Under the pieces are notes generated by a model that was given only the letters and a program-made list of their open reading frames with translations, searched no databases and was not told the origin of the DNA. Positions 33,024 to 41,956 of a stretch of DNA of 64,000 nucleotides are shown piece by piece (the first letter of the stretch is position 1; the number at the start of each line of letters is the position of its first letter). Where the stretch lies: the NCBI GenBank assembly GCA_002699125.1, contig PABI01000119.1, forward strand, positions 97,452 through 161,451, in the 5' to 3' direction. Position numbers and translations under genes: made by a program. Origin of the DNA: Anaerolineaceae bacterium (lineage in GTDB: Bacteria; Chloroflexota; Anaerolineae; Promineifilales; Promineifilaceae).

Positions 33024-34883
33024 TTAATGGCCAGACTCCTCCGGAAAACCTTCCGCCCCGAAAATATCAGGGTTTTCTTCACCCTCGGCATAAAGGAAGC
33101 CAACCAGCCCCCGCTCCAAACGGCTCAAAGCATGATCGACCATAATGTACCGGCCCGGCACATCCATCGTAAATTCAACCACCGTTGCCCCGCCGGGAGG
33201 CACCATTGTCGTTTGCACATCCTCCAGCGGTGGCGAACTTAAAGATGCCATCGGATAAACCCGGTCAAAAATTTCACCGATCATGTGGAAGGAGGAAATT
33301 TTGTTAGGCCCACCGACACCGAAATAAATGCGAACACTGTCGCCAACCGCGGTGCGCATGGCATACTCATCCAGCGTAAGGGCATTGGCTGCCCCATTAA
33401 ACACGTAATATTGCGGCGTCTCGTTGAGCATTTGCTGATGGCTAAAGGTAAGATGTCCCTCCGTGCCAAACGGCTGCTCGGTGTAAATTTCGCCCTGCAT
33501 CACATAAAATTCGTGATCCACCGGTGGCAAACCCTCTTCCGGTTCCACTAAAATCAGACCGTACATCCCACTGGAGATATGGTGGGCGATACTGGGAGTC
33601 GCGCAATGATATACATAGAGTCCTGGCTGCAGTGCCCGGAAGTTAAAGGCTGAAACTTCCCCGGCCATCGTCTGGGTAAACTCCGCGCCACCACCAGGAC
33701 CCGTTACCGCATGTAGATCGATTGAATGGGGCAAGATACTCTCAATTTGATTGTTAATGCGCACTTCCATCGTGTCACCGATGCGCATACGCAGCATTGG
33801 CCCTGGCACCTGGCCGTTAAAAGTCATGTAGCGGAACGTGGTACCATCATCCAGCTGGCCGTCTACTTCCATTGTGGTCAATTCAACGACATGATGTTGG
33901 GGTTCTGTGGTCGTAATTGGCGGTGGTACATCGGCCGGATTGCGAATGATGGCAACAGCATCGGCAACTGCTGGAGCCGCAGCAACAGGGCTCATGGCAT
34001 GATCCATACCACCATCAGCCAGCGATTGGGCCATCGCTTCTTCATCACCGACGCTAACTGCCCCCTCTACTCGCAGCACCCCTTCCAGGCCGGCATCGCG
34101 CTGTCCCGGCAAGGAAGCGTAATAATGAAACATCCCCAGTTGATCCGCCACAAACTCAACTGTGGCAGATTCATCAGCTGCCGTCAGCTCGCCTGATGAA
34201 ACGTCAAACGCGTCGATTTTCAGATCATGGGTATTGGCACTATCGTTGATGAGGGTGAGGCGGACCGTGTCGCCTAGATGGGCAGACAGTTCCGGATTCA
34301 GAACGCCATCAATATTGCCACCGATACCAACAAAGCCTGCCCCATCTAACGATGTACGCAAGCTGTATTCAACCACGGTGGGGGCTGAGGTGCCGTCCGG
34401 GTTGGCCAGGTAGGCAATCACGTTGTCTACTTCCTCAGAAGTTAGCTGCAAGTTGGGCATAGGCACATTGTTGTGCTCGACTAACAGTTCAGTTGCAATG
34501 GGGTCGCCTTCGGCCAGCATCACGTCTGGCTCCGTAATCCAGCGCGCCAGCCAGTCGGGATCGCGCTGCTGGGTCACACCCTGTAAGTCTGGCCCCACTC
34601 TAACACCTTCACCGATAGAGTGGCAGGCCGTGCACTTGGCTGTGAATATTTCTTGCCCCAGGGCTATTGAGCTCGCATCGGCTAATTGGTCCACAGCGGA
34701 AACGGCCGCTCCATCGCTCCCGGCTACCGTTGTTCCTGATTGATCTCGGATGGAAAATGCAAGCAGGGCAGCACCGCCAATACATAGCAATATCATAACG
34801 CCCACAAAAATTGCCAGATCACGGCTTGTAACCGGCCGTCTGTCCCAGGGTAATTCAGAAGTTTGATTTGTCTGTATGCTCAT
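33024..34883 (-). CDS. nirK: Copper nitrite reductase with N-terminal cytochrome c and cupredoxin-like domains
   Basis: A 619-residue fusion. Order: membrane anchor (about 21-44); class I cytochrome c with C84TACH88 and likely axial Met142; a cupredoxin-like domain (about 165-275); then the two-domain NirK (about 325-605). In NirK, H386SIDLH391 gives type 1 and type 2 ligands plus catalytic Asp389, H426-C427 and H435...M440 complete type 1/type 2 sites, and SSFHMIG (His533) is the third-monomer type 2 ligand. The cupredoxin has His219 but YYASLPGQRDAGLEG where CxxxxHxxxxM is expected, so its copper site looks lost. Reaction: nitrite to NO outside the membrane, electrons entering through the cytochrome. 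Confidence 0.92.
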   Translation of the reverse strand: MSIQTNQTSELPWDRRPVTSRDLAIFVGVMILLCIGGAALLAFSIRDQSGTTVAGSDGAAVSAVDQLADASSIALGQEIFTAKCTACHSIGEGVRVGPDLQGVTQQRDPDWLARWITEPDVMLAEGDPIATELLVEHNNVPMPNLQLTSEEVDNVIAYLANPDGTSAPTVVEYSLRTSLDGAGFVGIGGNIDGVLNPELSAHLGDTVRLTLINDSANTHDLKIDAFDVSSGELTAADESATVEFVADQLGMFHYYASLPGQRDAGLEGVLRVEGAVSVGDEEAMAQSLADGGMDHAMSPVAAAPAVADAVAIIRNPADVPPPITTTEPQHHVVELTTMEVDGQLDDGTTFRYMTFNGQVPGPMLRMRIGDTMEVRINNQIESILPHSIDLHAVTGPGGGAEFTQTMAGEVSAFNFRALQPGLYVYHCATPSIAHHISSGMYGLILVEPEEGLPPVDHEFYVMQGEIYTEQPFGTEGHLTFSHQQMLNETPQYYVFNGAANALTLDEYAMRTAVGDSVRIYFGVGGPNKISSFHMIGEIFDRVYPMASLSSPPLEDVQTTMVPPGGATVVEFTMDVPGRYIMVDHALSRLERGLVGFLYAEGEENPDIFGAEGFPEESGH

Positions 34884-34987
34884 CCTTTCGCCTCAGTTAG
34901 TTTTAAATAGAGTGCTGATCGATGCAGCCAGACATGGAGAAATCGCCTGGCTCAGGTGTAGGATAGGATATGGTAGAGCGGCTGGCC

Positions 34988-35001
34988 TTGATCTATATCA
35001 A
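34988..35001. promoter_or_regulatory. Consensus FNR/DNR box upstream of nirK
   Basis: TTGATCTATATCAA, an exact TTGAT-N4-ATCAA palindrome, 105 bases ahead of the nirK start and just beyond the stop of the Crp/Fnr gene at 35008. Strong sign of oxygen- or NO-dependent control of nirK. Confidence 0.8.
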
Positions 35002-35007
35002 GTTGGT

Positions 35008-35679
35008 TTAAAGTTGTGCCTGCTCATGAAGGATGTCCGGCTCAGTAATGATGATCCGGTGGCGATCAAAGCGGATGGCACCTGCTTTTTCCAGGATACG
35101 AAGGGAGCGGCTGATGGATTCTGGCGTTGTCGCCAGGTGATTGGCAATCAAGGCGCGGGTGATAGCTGGATGTTTCAGAGAATGATTTTCACTCTGCTCC
35201 AGCAAAAAGTGAGCCAGGCGAGCCGTGACGGAATGCAGAGCCAGGTCTTCCATCCGTCCGGCTGCAAAGCGAATTCGCTCTGTCAACCCCTGTATGATAG
35301 CCAAGGCCATTTCATGATCTGCTTGAAGCGCCTGGGAAAAAACGGCCGTGGCAATGATCCAGGCAGAGACATCGGTCACGGCCATCGCGCTGACGGGATT
35401 GGGAGCGCCATCGAGAGCAGCGATGTCGTTGAAGGTATCTCCAGGACCCAAAATGTGGAGGATATATTCCTGTCCTTCGGGGGAGAGTTTAAAGGCTTTG
35501 ACACGGCCGTTTTCTACAATCCATAAGCCCGCAGACGGCTCGCCCTCCAGAAATATTATCTCATTGGATGCAAATGTACGGTGTGCTGCCTGCTGGGCAA
35601 ATTCATTTAAAGTTGATTCTGCTACATGGGCAAAATAAGGCATTTTTTCCAGCAAAGAACGAATGGAAAATTCACTCAT
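35008..35679 (-). CDS. Crp/Fnr-family transcription regulator (fourth of four), next to nirK
   Basis: A 223-residue protein. Sensor barrel about residues 10-125 (FASNEIIFLEGEPSAGLWIV, LGPGDTFNDIAALDG) and a winged helix-turn-helix with RALIANHLATTPESISRSLR (about 170-190). No FNR cysteine cluster, which fits a DNR/NnrR-like NO sensor. GAGGGGG precedes the ATG. Adjacent, co-oriented and 124 bases upstream of nirK, with the consensus box in between, so it is a natural candidate regulator of nirK. Confidence 0.87.
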   Translation of the reverse strand: MSEFSIRSLLEKMPYFAHVAESTLNEFAQQAAHRTFASNEIIFLEGEPSAGLWIVENGRVKAFKLSPEGQEYILHILGPGDTFNDIAALDGAPNPVSAMAVTDVSAWIIATAVFSQALQADHEMALAIIQGLTERIRFAAGRMEDLALHSVTARLAHFLLEQSENHSLKHPAITRALIANHLATTPESISRSLRILEKAGAIRFDRHRIIITEPDILHEQAQL

Positions 35680-35919
35680 TTCAGCCCCCTCATTGTGTTA
35701 GGCTGCGATAGTATGACGAATGACTGTATCATTTGTTTACTTTAACTCTGTTTTGCAATTTTCAAACGTTTTGAGGAACCAGTTTGTGTTGATCCGATTT
35801 AATGGAACAGTATATGAATATGCAGGTTGATGCAAAGCGTTTGTCTTGTTGGCTTCCAAGACTTTGTCAATAGGCGAGCGATCCGGGCAAAATTGCTATC
35901 TGGAACAATGATTGTTCAA

Positions 35920-36173
35920 ATTTTAGCATTCTATGGTGAAACTTGGATGAACCACTGGCATCAGAATAAGCTATGCAGCTGATGATACGCAGTTTCAGCA
36001 TTCTCCGCCGAATCGTTGGGTGAACAACCTCTACCAATAAGCCGAGATTATCGGTATCAGCCTGTTTCAATCGCGAATGGCGATTCTTTTGGGGAGTTAC
36101 CATATTATGCTCGGTGCCTGCTCTATTGCCCGATACTTTCAGCATTCTCTGGTAAATCTTTGGGTGAGCTACC
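35920..36173. repeat. Four degenerate direct repeats with exact 72-base period (CRISPR-like geometry)
   Basis: About 38-base units begin at 35920, 35992, 36064 and 36136, each followed by a dissimilar 34-base stretch. Shared wording is TTTCAGCATTCT, then TGGTGAATC, TTTGGGTGA and ACC; unit 3 is the most diverged (starts GTTTCAATCGCGAATGGC) and unit 1 has a one-base deletion. Read on the minus strand the units end GAATGCTGAAAC or GATTGAAAC, the 3' end typical of many CRISPR repeats. Copies differ too much for an active array and no cas genes are near. The recombinase remnant starts where the last unit ends. Confidence 0.6.
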
Positions 36174-37306
36174 ACAGAATTGGCGATAAGATCAAAATAG
36201 TTGAAGAAGAAGCCAAATGGGTTCGTCAAATATTTGAGTGGTACAACAAGCGCGTGTCACTAAAAGAGATAAGAAGACGTCTCATTCAAGCTGGTGCTCC
36301 GCAAAAGGGTTCCAGTAGACCTCGAAAAATTGAGTGGGCCATAAGTTCAATTCAAGGCATCTTGAAGAGCGCCTACAATTATGCCTATGGGGTGAAAACA
36401 TATACCAGAGCGGGAGAAACCTTTGAGATTCAAATTGAGCCCATTATTACTATGGAGACTTATAATCGATTTGTTGAAGTTAGAGAGTCCAACAGATCAT
36501 ATCCTTCAAGAAACGTTAAGCGAGATTATCTAATTGGCGGGCTAATGTATTGTCAATGTCCTCGTAAATGGAGTGCTCGCGGTTCTTCTTACAGAAAGGG
36601 AGCCAAAAGACGTCCACAGCCAACAGGTGTATATTATTGTGGACAACGCCATAAGGAAGTTAGGCACCCTGATTGCCCGAAGACAATTGGAAGCAAGAAG
36701 GCTGATGATTACGTTTGGAGCAAAGTTGCTGAGGTTCTGGACCAGCCAGATGTTTTAATTTCACAAGCCCGAAAGCATGTACAAGAATGGCAGACACGCT
36801 TTGAAATGAGCCTGGATCAACGTGATAAGCTTCAAAATGAATTGGACCAACTACTTGTGGAAAGACAATGGATTATTACCCAGGCTCGAAAAGGAAAAAT
36901 TACAGAAGAAGATATGGATTATCAAATAGGAACCATATCTATGCAGGAGCAATATCTTAAACAGGAATTAGCTGGAGTCCAAGTATTGGACGCTCTCCCC
37001 GATATAAACAACTGGGAGGAACTCGCTTTAGAGCATCTGATGAATTTACAAACTGGCTTAGATTCATCAAGTCATGATGCAATAAGTGAGGAGGATAAAA
37101 AGAGCAATTTCAGTTAAAAAGAGATATTGTTTTGGCTTTGGTCGAGAAGGTATTGATTGGCAAGAATCGGAAAATGCAGGTGACTTTTAAGCTAGATGTG
37201 CTATTGCTTCTAGAGTGTATAGCACATCTAGCGATCATAACGCTCTTAACTCAAAACTTGCTGTGCATGAATTGGACGAAATTTATACCCGTACATTTGA
37301 TCTAAC
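36174..37306 (+). pseudogene. Large serine recombinase remnant: no catalytic domain, frameshifted C-terminus
   Basis: An open frame reaches from 36077 to 37117, but homology starts only near HRIGDKIKIVEEEAKWVRQI. What remains is the recombinase domain (VRQIFEWYNKRVSLKEIRRR), the zinc ribbon (Cys pairs in LMYCQCPRK and YYCGQRH...CPK) and the coiled coil (about 36770-37000). The N-terminal resolvase domain with the catalytic Ser is absent. After a run of five A at 37097-37101 the frame hits a stop; one added A restores FQLKRDIVLALVEKVLIG and EFKL-like MQVTFKL, the normal C-terminus. Base composition is distinctly AT-rich compared with its surroundings. This is a dead integrase from an element once inserted here. 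Confidence 0.8.
37191..37232. terminator. Hairpin at the end of the recombinase remnant
   Basis: Perfect 13-base arms GCTAGATGTGCTA / TAGCACATCTAGC, 16-base loop. It lies inside the frameshifted tail; probably the old terminator. The stretch from here to 37411 is AT-rich and I see no gene in it. Confidence 0.5.
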
Positions 37307-37413
37307 AATTTTATCGCCTGTGTTGGTAGCAATATAGAGTCTCCTTAGCTTCAAATATTTTTTGTAGCGATACAGTTAGACCAAAAAGGCTAACTATCGG
37401 ATTATAGTACGGT

Positions 37414-37494
37414 TTTGGCAGCGCGCTTCGTTCGGGTCGAAGAGGTCATGGGTTCAAATCCCGCTGCCCCAACAGATGAGGAAAACGGCCGTTT
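37414..37494 (+). repeat. 3' fragment of tRNA-Pro plus flank: att-like direct repeat, left copy
   Basis: Matches 61882-61962 in 78 of 81 positions, covering D-loop to 3' end of tRNA-Pro and 23 bases of flank up to an ACGGCCGT palindrome. The 5' acceptor strand and half the D arm are missing (preceded by unrelated TATAGTACGGT), and changes at 37448 and 37471 break pairing, so it is a tRNA pseudogene. Together with the dead recombinase it marks an integration scar. Confidence 0.8.
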
Positions 37495-37580
37495 CTCAGT
37501 GAGGGACGGCCGTTTCTTTTTCGCTCAATCGCCAGTTGAATTAATCGATCAACTTCGAACCTTTCCCAAACACGACACGC

Positions 37581-40500
37581 TCATCCTTCTGCGCTCAATA
37601 ATGCACGATTGACGGAAACTCGCTCTAGAAACAGCTGCCGCCAGCTTGGGTCGATCAGATCGGCGGCCAGCCGGTTCAGTAAGGTGAAAGCATGCCGCTG
37701 TACAGTAACGGCCGCTCCATCCCCTGAGGCGCGCAATATACGAAAAGCTGCCAGATAGAGCCACATCGGTTCTTGCGTCGTGCCCAGGTAACGGCCGTCC
37801 AGCAGTGGCAGCGCCGGCTTGAGCAGCAATTTCGCTGCGGTAGCATCCTCCAACTGCCATGCCGTATACGCCAGCCCAATTTGCGTCTCTGCCAACGCTG
37901 CCGGGTTGCCAATCTTCTTATAATAACCATGCGCCTTTCGATACGCATCCTGCGCCTCGGTCCAATTGGCCATCCGCTCATAAATATGCCCCAATGTGAT
38001 CAGGGCATCGCCGCTAGCTTCGCCCAGCGAATGTTTGGCAGCGATCTGAACGGCCGTTTTCGCCTGTTGCACGCCTGCTTTAGGCTCGCCTAACTTACAA
38101 TTCACCGCCCCCAACTTCATTAGCGCGTACGACTGCTGCCACCAATCATCTAAGGCCACGTTCGCTTGCAGCGCCGCTTGAAAATGGCGGCGCGCCGCTT
38201 CGTACTCCCCCACTGCCTGCTCAATTAACCCCTGCACGTAATCCACCTTCGACGCCCGCGATGGATCCCCTACGATTGTGTTCAGCTCTCGCGCCTGCAC
38301 CAGATACGTTAACCCTGCCGTAAAATCGCCCAGCCGATACCGGTTCATAGTCAACCAGAGCAGCAGTGTCTGTTCCTCTGCTCGAAATCCCAGCGCTCGC
38401 TGAACGACCCATGCCTGCTGCAAATATTCGGCTTCTCGGTCCAGGTTGCCTCGCTGCCGCCATACGTTGCCAATGTGGCGCAGCAGCAGCCCCTCAATTT
38501 CCGGCTCTTTCCCCATGCGTGCCCGCTGCAAGCCTCGCTCCAACAGGGGCAGTGCGCCCTCATTGTCTCCATAATTGAGATGCGCCAACGCCAGCGAAAG
38601 CAAGGCGCGTGCTTCACCGGCTGCATCCTGAAGCTCCGCACTTCGCGCGACTGCCTCTGCGGCTGCATGCCGCAATCTGGGCATTTCCGACAGCATATTA
38701 AGGAAGTTAATCAGTTCGGTGAGCAGGCGGAGATGTAGCAACTGCCACCCCGCCTGATCGTCACCGGCGGTAGCGCCCATTTGCTTACAAAGCTGAATAG
38801 CGATGGTCATCATCTCTTCACCTTCATTGTAACGGCCGCTTTGGGCGTAAAAACGGGCCAGTCCGGTGATGCCTTCTTGCAATAGGAAAAAACGGCCGTT
38901 GGCTACTGCCCAACGCCACGCCTGCCGCACGTTTTCCAAATCCTGCTCGATAGCTTGCAGCGCGGTCTGGGGGGCTTCACCGTGCAGAGCCGCTGCCTGT
39001 CGTCCCACACACGCCAGATAGTAGGCAGCGTGGCGCGCGCGAATCGACTCAGTTTCCTCGGCTTCACGGGCCAGTGCCCGCATAGCAAATTGGCGCAGAA
39101 CGTCATGCAAGGCATATCGGCCGGTTTCTGTGGCGTGAACAAGGCTTTGGTAGCGCAGACGCACCAGCGTCATTGGCGTCGCATCAGCAACGGCCGTTGC
39201 CGCCGCTCGCGAAAAATCACCCTGAAAGACCGACAGCCGGGCAAATAACTGCTGCTCGGCCGTCGTCAATAGTCGCCAGGAAGTGTCAAAAACCATTTCC
39301 ATGGAGCGGTGCTGGGGAGCGATGTCTCGCATCGTTGTCGCCAACATCTCCAGTTTTTCGGATAAGGCTTGCGCCAGCTCCGCCGTGGTAAAATCACGCA
39401 CCCAGGTTGCTGCCAGCTCAATGCCTAGCGGCATACCAGACACAATTTGACAGATGCGCGCCACGTGCGGCGTATTTTTGGGCGTCAGCTTGAACCCTTT
39501 GCGCAGCCGGTAGGCCCGATCGCAAAACAGGCGTACGGCGGCAAAAGCACCGGCCTGTGCCAACTCACCTTCTTTGGGAAAGGGCAGGCCGTTGATGTGA
39601 AACAGATCTTCAGACTGTACGTCCAGCCGTTCGCGTGACGTGACCAGCAGCCTCAGGTGTGGTGCGCCTTGCAGCAGCGCCATTAAAAAATCGGCGCCTG
39701 CCATCAAATGTTCCAGGTTGTCGATAATCAGCAGCATTCGCTTAGAGGCAAGGGCGGAAATGAGCAGGTCAGACGCCGCCCCCTGACTGTCTGCAAGAGA
39801 GAGGCCAACAGCCGTGGCAATGGCGTCGGGAATGGCAGCCGATCGATTGAGTGCAGCCAGTGAAATAAAGTAGACGCCATCAGCAAAAAGAATAAGATTT
39901 TCACGAGCGGCTTCGATGGCCAACCGCGTCTTACCAATTCCGCCCGGCCCAACGAGCGTCAGCAACCGGTAGCCACCCGCTTCCAATCGTAGGCTAATTT
40001 GCCGTATTTCTTCTTCGCGACCGATAAATGGCGTGGTGTTCTCCGGCAAATTGTGAATGCCGGTAACAGCAGAGGCAGAGTGCTCTGCGCCCGGCTGGGT
40101 GCTGCCTTTGATGAGTTGCCAGAGGGAGACTGTTTCTGCATCCGGCTCTACCCCTAATTCCTGCTGCAAAATTTTCCGCAGTGTATCAAATTGGGCCAGC
40201 GCCTGCGGCCGTTTGTTTTGGCGGTCATATAAACGCAACAAGTCGCGATGGGAGGCCTCCTGCAGGGGGTCTAGCTCAATTTGACGGCGGGCAAAGGCAA
40301 CGGCCGTATCCAGCGCCCCTGCCGTTTCATGGACCTGCGTCAGCTCGGCCAGCAGGGAGAGCACTTGTATGTGCATACGCTCGCGCCAGACATAGAGCCA
40401 TTCATCAAAGGCCGGGCAGCCGGCGACATGAAAATCGGAGAGAAAATCTCCCGTATAAAGATTGGTGGCTTCCACCAGGCGCTGCCGGCATTCGGGGCAG

Positions 40501-40889
40501 CTGCGCCGATCGGCGTGGATATGGACCTGGCAGCGTGTCAATAAATCCTGGAAGGTCCATAAGTCTACGGCTGAACGGCCGTTGTCCTCAAACCAGACGT
40601 TGTGACGATCGCTGGCCACGTAGGGAGTCGCGCCGTCCTTGACCCCCAGCTTACGCCGCAGCTGCGCCTGGACCACGCGCAGATTGTTACGTGCATCCCT
40701 GTCGTTCATCTCCGGCCACAGCAACCCCAAAAGCGATTCCCGACTGTGGCGCTGATGTCGTTCTACTACTAAATAGAGTAACAGCGCTATTGCCTTGCGA
40801 CCGCGGATATGGACGCGCCGGCCTCCATGTTGGATTTCCACACCCCCAAATGTGCGTATCTCCAGAGACGAATCCGTTTCGGCTTGCAT
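37581..40889 (-). CDS. AfsR/SARP-like regulator: BTAD domain, NB-ARC-type ATPase, TPR repeats
   Basis: A 1102-residue regulator. N-terminal winged helix (LEIRTFGGVEIQ, RGRKAIALLLYLVV, SRESLLGLLWPEMNDRDAR), bacterial transcriptional activation domain (about 95-250; ELDPLQEASHRDLLRLYDRQ), then FIGREEEI and Walker A GPGGIGKTRLA (about 320-330) with Walker B MLLIIDNLEHL, and a long C-terminal array of TPR-like helices (about 640-1080). A motif C(x)2C near residues 133-140 (RRSCPECRQR) is embedded in the BTAD region. Such proteins integrate protein or metabolite signals and activate neighbouring genes, here perhaps the divergent tail-collar cluster. No ribosome site is clear. Confidence 0.88.
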   Translation of the reverse strand: MQAETDSSLEIRTFGGVEIQHGGRRVHIRGRKAIALLLYLVVERHQRHSRESLLGLLWPEMNDRDARNNLRVVQAQLRRKLGVKDGATPYVASDRHNVWFEDNGRSAVDLWTFQDLLTRCQVHIHADRRSCPECRQRLVEATNLYTGDFLSDFHVAGCPAFDEWLYVWRERMHIQVLSLLAELTQVHETAGALDTAVAFARRQIELDPLQEASHRDLLRLYDRQNKRPQALAQFDTLRKILQQELGVEPDAETVSLWQLIKGSTQPGAEHSASAVTGIHNLPENTTPFIGREEEIRQISLRLEAGGYRLLTLVGPGGIGKTRLAIEAARENLILFADGVYFISLAALNRSAAIPDAIATAVGLSLADSQGAASDLLISALASKRMLLIIDNLEHLMAGADFLMALLQGAPHLRLLVTSRERLDVQSEDLFHINGLPFPKEGELAQAGAFAAVRLFCDRAYRLRKGFKLTPKNTPHVARICQIVSGMPLGIELAATWVRDFTTAELAQALSEKLEMLATTMRDIAPQHRSMEMVFDTSWRLLTTAEQQLFARLSVFQGDFSRAAATAVADATPMTLVRLRYQSLVHATETGRYALHDVLRQFAMRALAREAEETESIRARHAAYYLACVGRQAAALHGEAPQTALQAIEQDLENVRQAWRWAVANGRFFLLQEGITGLARFYAQSGRYNEGEEMMTIAIQLCKQMGATAGDDQAGWQLLHLRLLTELINFLNMLSEMPRLRHAAAEAVARSAELQDAAGEARALLSLALAHLNYGDNEGALPLLERGLQRARMGKEPEIEGLLLRHIGNVWRQRGNLDREAEYLQQAWVVQRALGFRAEEQTLLLWLTMNRYRLGDFTAGLTYLVQARELNTIVGDPSRASKVDYVQGLIEQAVGEYEAARRHFQAALQANVALDDWWQQSYALMKLGAVNCKLGEPKAGVQQAKTAVQIAAKHSLGEASGDALITLGHIYERMANWTEAQDAYRKAHGYYKKIGNPAALAETQIGLAYTAWQLEDATAAKLLLKPALPLLDGRYLGTTQEPMWLYLAAFRILRASGDGAAVTVQRHAFTLLNRLAADLIDPSWRQLFLERVSVNRALLSAEG

Positions 40890-41007
40890 TGTGTAATGCT
40901 CAGTTAATGGTGGAAACTCATACTAAAAAGAATCAAGGACAGTGATAAAGATTATGACAGATAAGCAGATAAGTATCAACAGGCTGTCAAGTCTGTTTTA
41001 TGATGCC

Positions 41008-41066
41008 TGAGCAAAGCACAGAACCTGTTTTGAAAAACGAGCAGCGATTTCTCTGTGGTTTGCTCA
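41008..41066. promoter_or_regulatory. Long inverted repeat in the divergent promoter region
   Basis: Fifteen-base arms beginning TGAGCAAAGCACAGA with one mismatch (G41016 against G58 of the partner arm) around 29 bases. It lies between the AfsR-like gene (start 40889) and the divergent small gene (41167), a good position for an operator of the regulator. Confidence 0.5.
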
Positions 41067-41166
41067 AGTAAAAACCAATTCCGCGGTCATTCTAATTCAA
41101 GCTTCTTCTTGGTTTTTACATGAGTGCGCTGCATTGCATCATTTCCCGGTGCAGGCGGGTGAGGTG

Positions 41167-41373
41167 ATGAGTACTAAAAGCAACCCGTACCGGTCTTACC
41201 TCATGCGCTTGTGGACGGATAGTAACGGCCGTCAATACACGATGCTGGAACGCATTACCTACCCATACGACCGATTCTACTTTAGCTCTCTCGACGACAT
41301 GTTTTTATTTCTCATTATCGACCGGGACGGTGAACGAGACCCACCCGGTGCAGATACAGTGACCAAGACGTAA
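41167..41373 (+). CDS. Small protein of the YRSYLLRLW-type family, unknown function
   Basis: About 68 residues. NPYRSYLMRLWTDSNGRQYT ... RFYFSSLDDMFLFLIID has the layout of short proteins often seen in Chloroflexota and Cyanobacteria beside regulators: a YRSYLxRLW start, a middle strand, and a final SLxxLFxFL helix. GAGGTG directly precedes the chosen ATG; a longer in-frame start lies 33 bases upstream. Function unknown. Confidence 0.55.
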   Translation: MSTKSNPYRSYLMRLWTDSNGRQYTMLERITYPYDRFYFSSLDDMFLFLIIDRDGERDPPGADTVTKT

Positions 41374-41443
41374 ACTGCCCTTATGGAAAACGACGGCAAG
41401 CGGCCGTTTTATTTAGCAACATTCTGATACGGAGGGAAATTCC

Positions 41444-41947
41444 ATGAGTGAACCATTTTTAGGCGAGATCATGATCGTGGGGTTCAACTTTGCCCCGCGC
41501 GGCTGGGCTTTGTGTGACGGGCAAATTCTGCCCATCAATCAAAACCAGTCGCTGTATTCGCTGCTGGGAACCACGTATGGCGGCGACGGCCGTACCACCT
41601 TTGCCCTGCCCGATTTACGCGGCCGTACCCCTATCCATTTTGGCAACGGACACAACCTGGGCCAGAAGAGTGGTGAAGAAACCCACACGTTGTCGGCAGC
41701 AGAAATGCCGGCACACACACACACGGTACAGGCGTCACCCACGGCGGCCGATACCCCGCTGCCCACCGGCAATTTGCTGGCGACCACGGCTGCGGCCGAC
41801 GTGTATAACCCCGCCAACAACTTGCAAAATATGAGCGGGGCTTCAGTGGCAAACAGCGGCAGCGGACAGGCACACGAAAATATGGAGCCTTACCTGACGC
41901 TTAATTTTTGCATCGCCCTGCAGGGCTTGTTCCCGTCACGGAATTAG
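41444..41947 (+). CDS. Phage tail-collar-domain protein (MdpB-like), copy 1
   Basis: A 167-residue protein: N-terminal FLGEIMIVGFNFAPRGWALC and the collar signature GTTYGGDGRTTFALPDLRGR (about 44-63), then a His-rich MPAHTHT segment and a conserved C-terminus LTLNFCIALQGLFPSRN. The family was first named from a microcystin-dependent cyanobacterial protein and is widespread on bacterial chromosomes as three tandem genes. GGAGGG precedes the ATG. The protein is probably displayed or part of a contractile or adhesive particle, but no tail genes are nearby. Confidence 0.88.
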   Translation: MSEPFLGEIMIVGFNFAPRGWALCDGQILPINQNQSLYSLLGTTYGGDGRTTFALPDLRGRTPIHFGNGHNLGQKSGEETHTLSAAEMPAHTHTVQASPTAADTPLPTGNLLATTAAADVYNPANNLQNMSGASVANSGSGQAHENMEPYLTLNFCIALQGLFPSRN

Positions 41948-41956
41948 GAGGAGATC

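Noticed and set aside
35920..36173. Active CRISPR array
   Set aside because: Units diverge strongly from one another and no cas genes are found within the window.
35867..36229. A 120-codon minus-strand protein with repeated RMLK peptides across the 72-base repeats
   Set aside because: The peptide repeats follow from the DNA repeats; unit 1 has a one-base deletion shifting the frame relative to the others, so selection on a protein is unlikely.
37414..37474. Possible second functional tRNA-Pro
   Set aside because: The 5' acceptor strand and part of the D arm are missing, and two substitutions break pairings; it is a fragment only.
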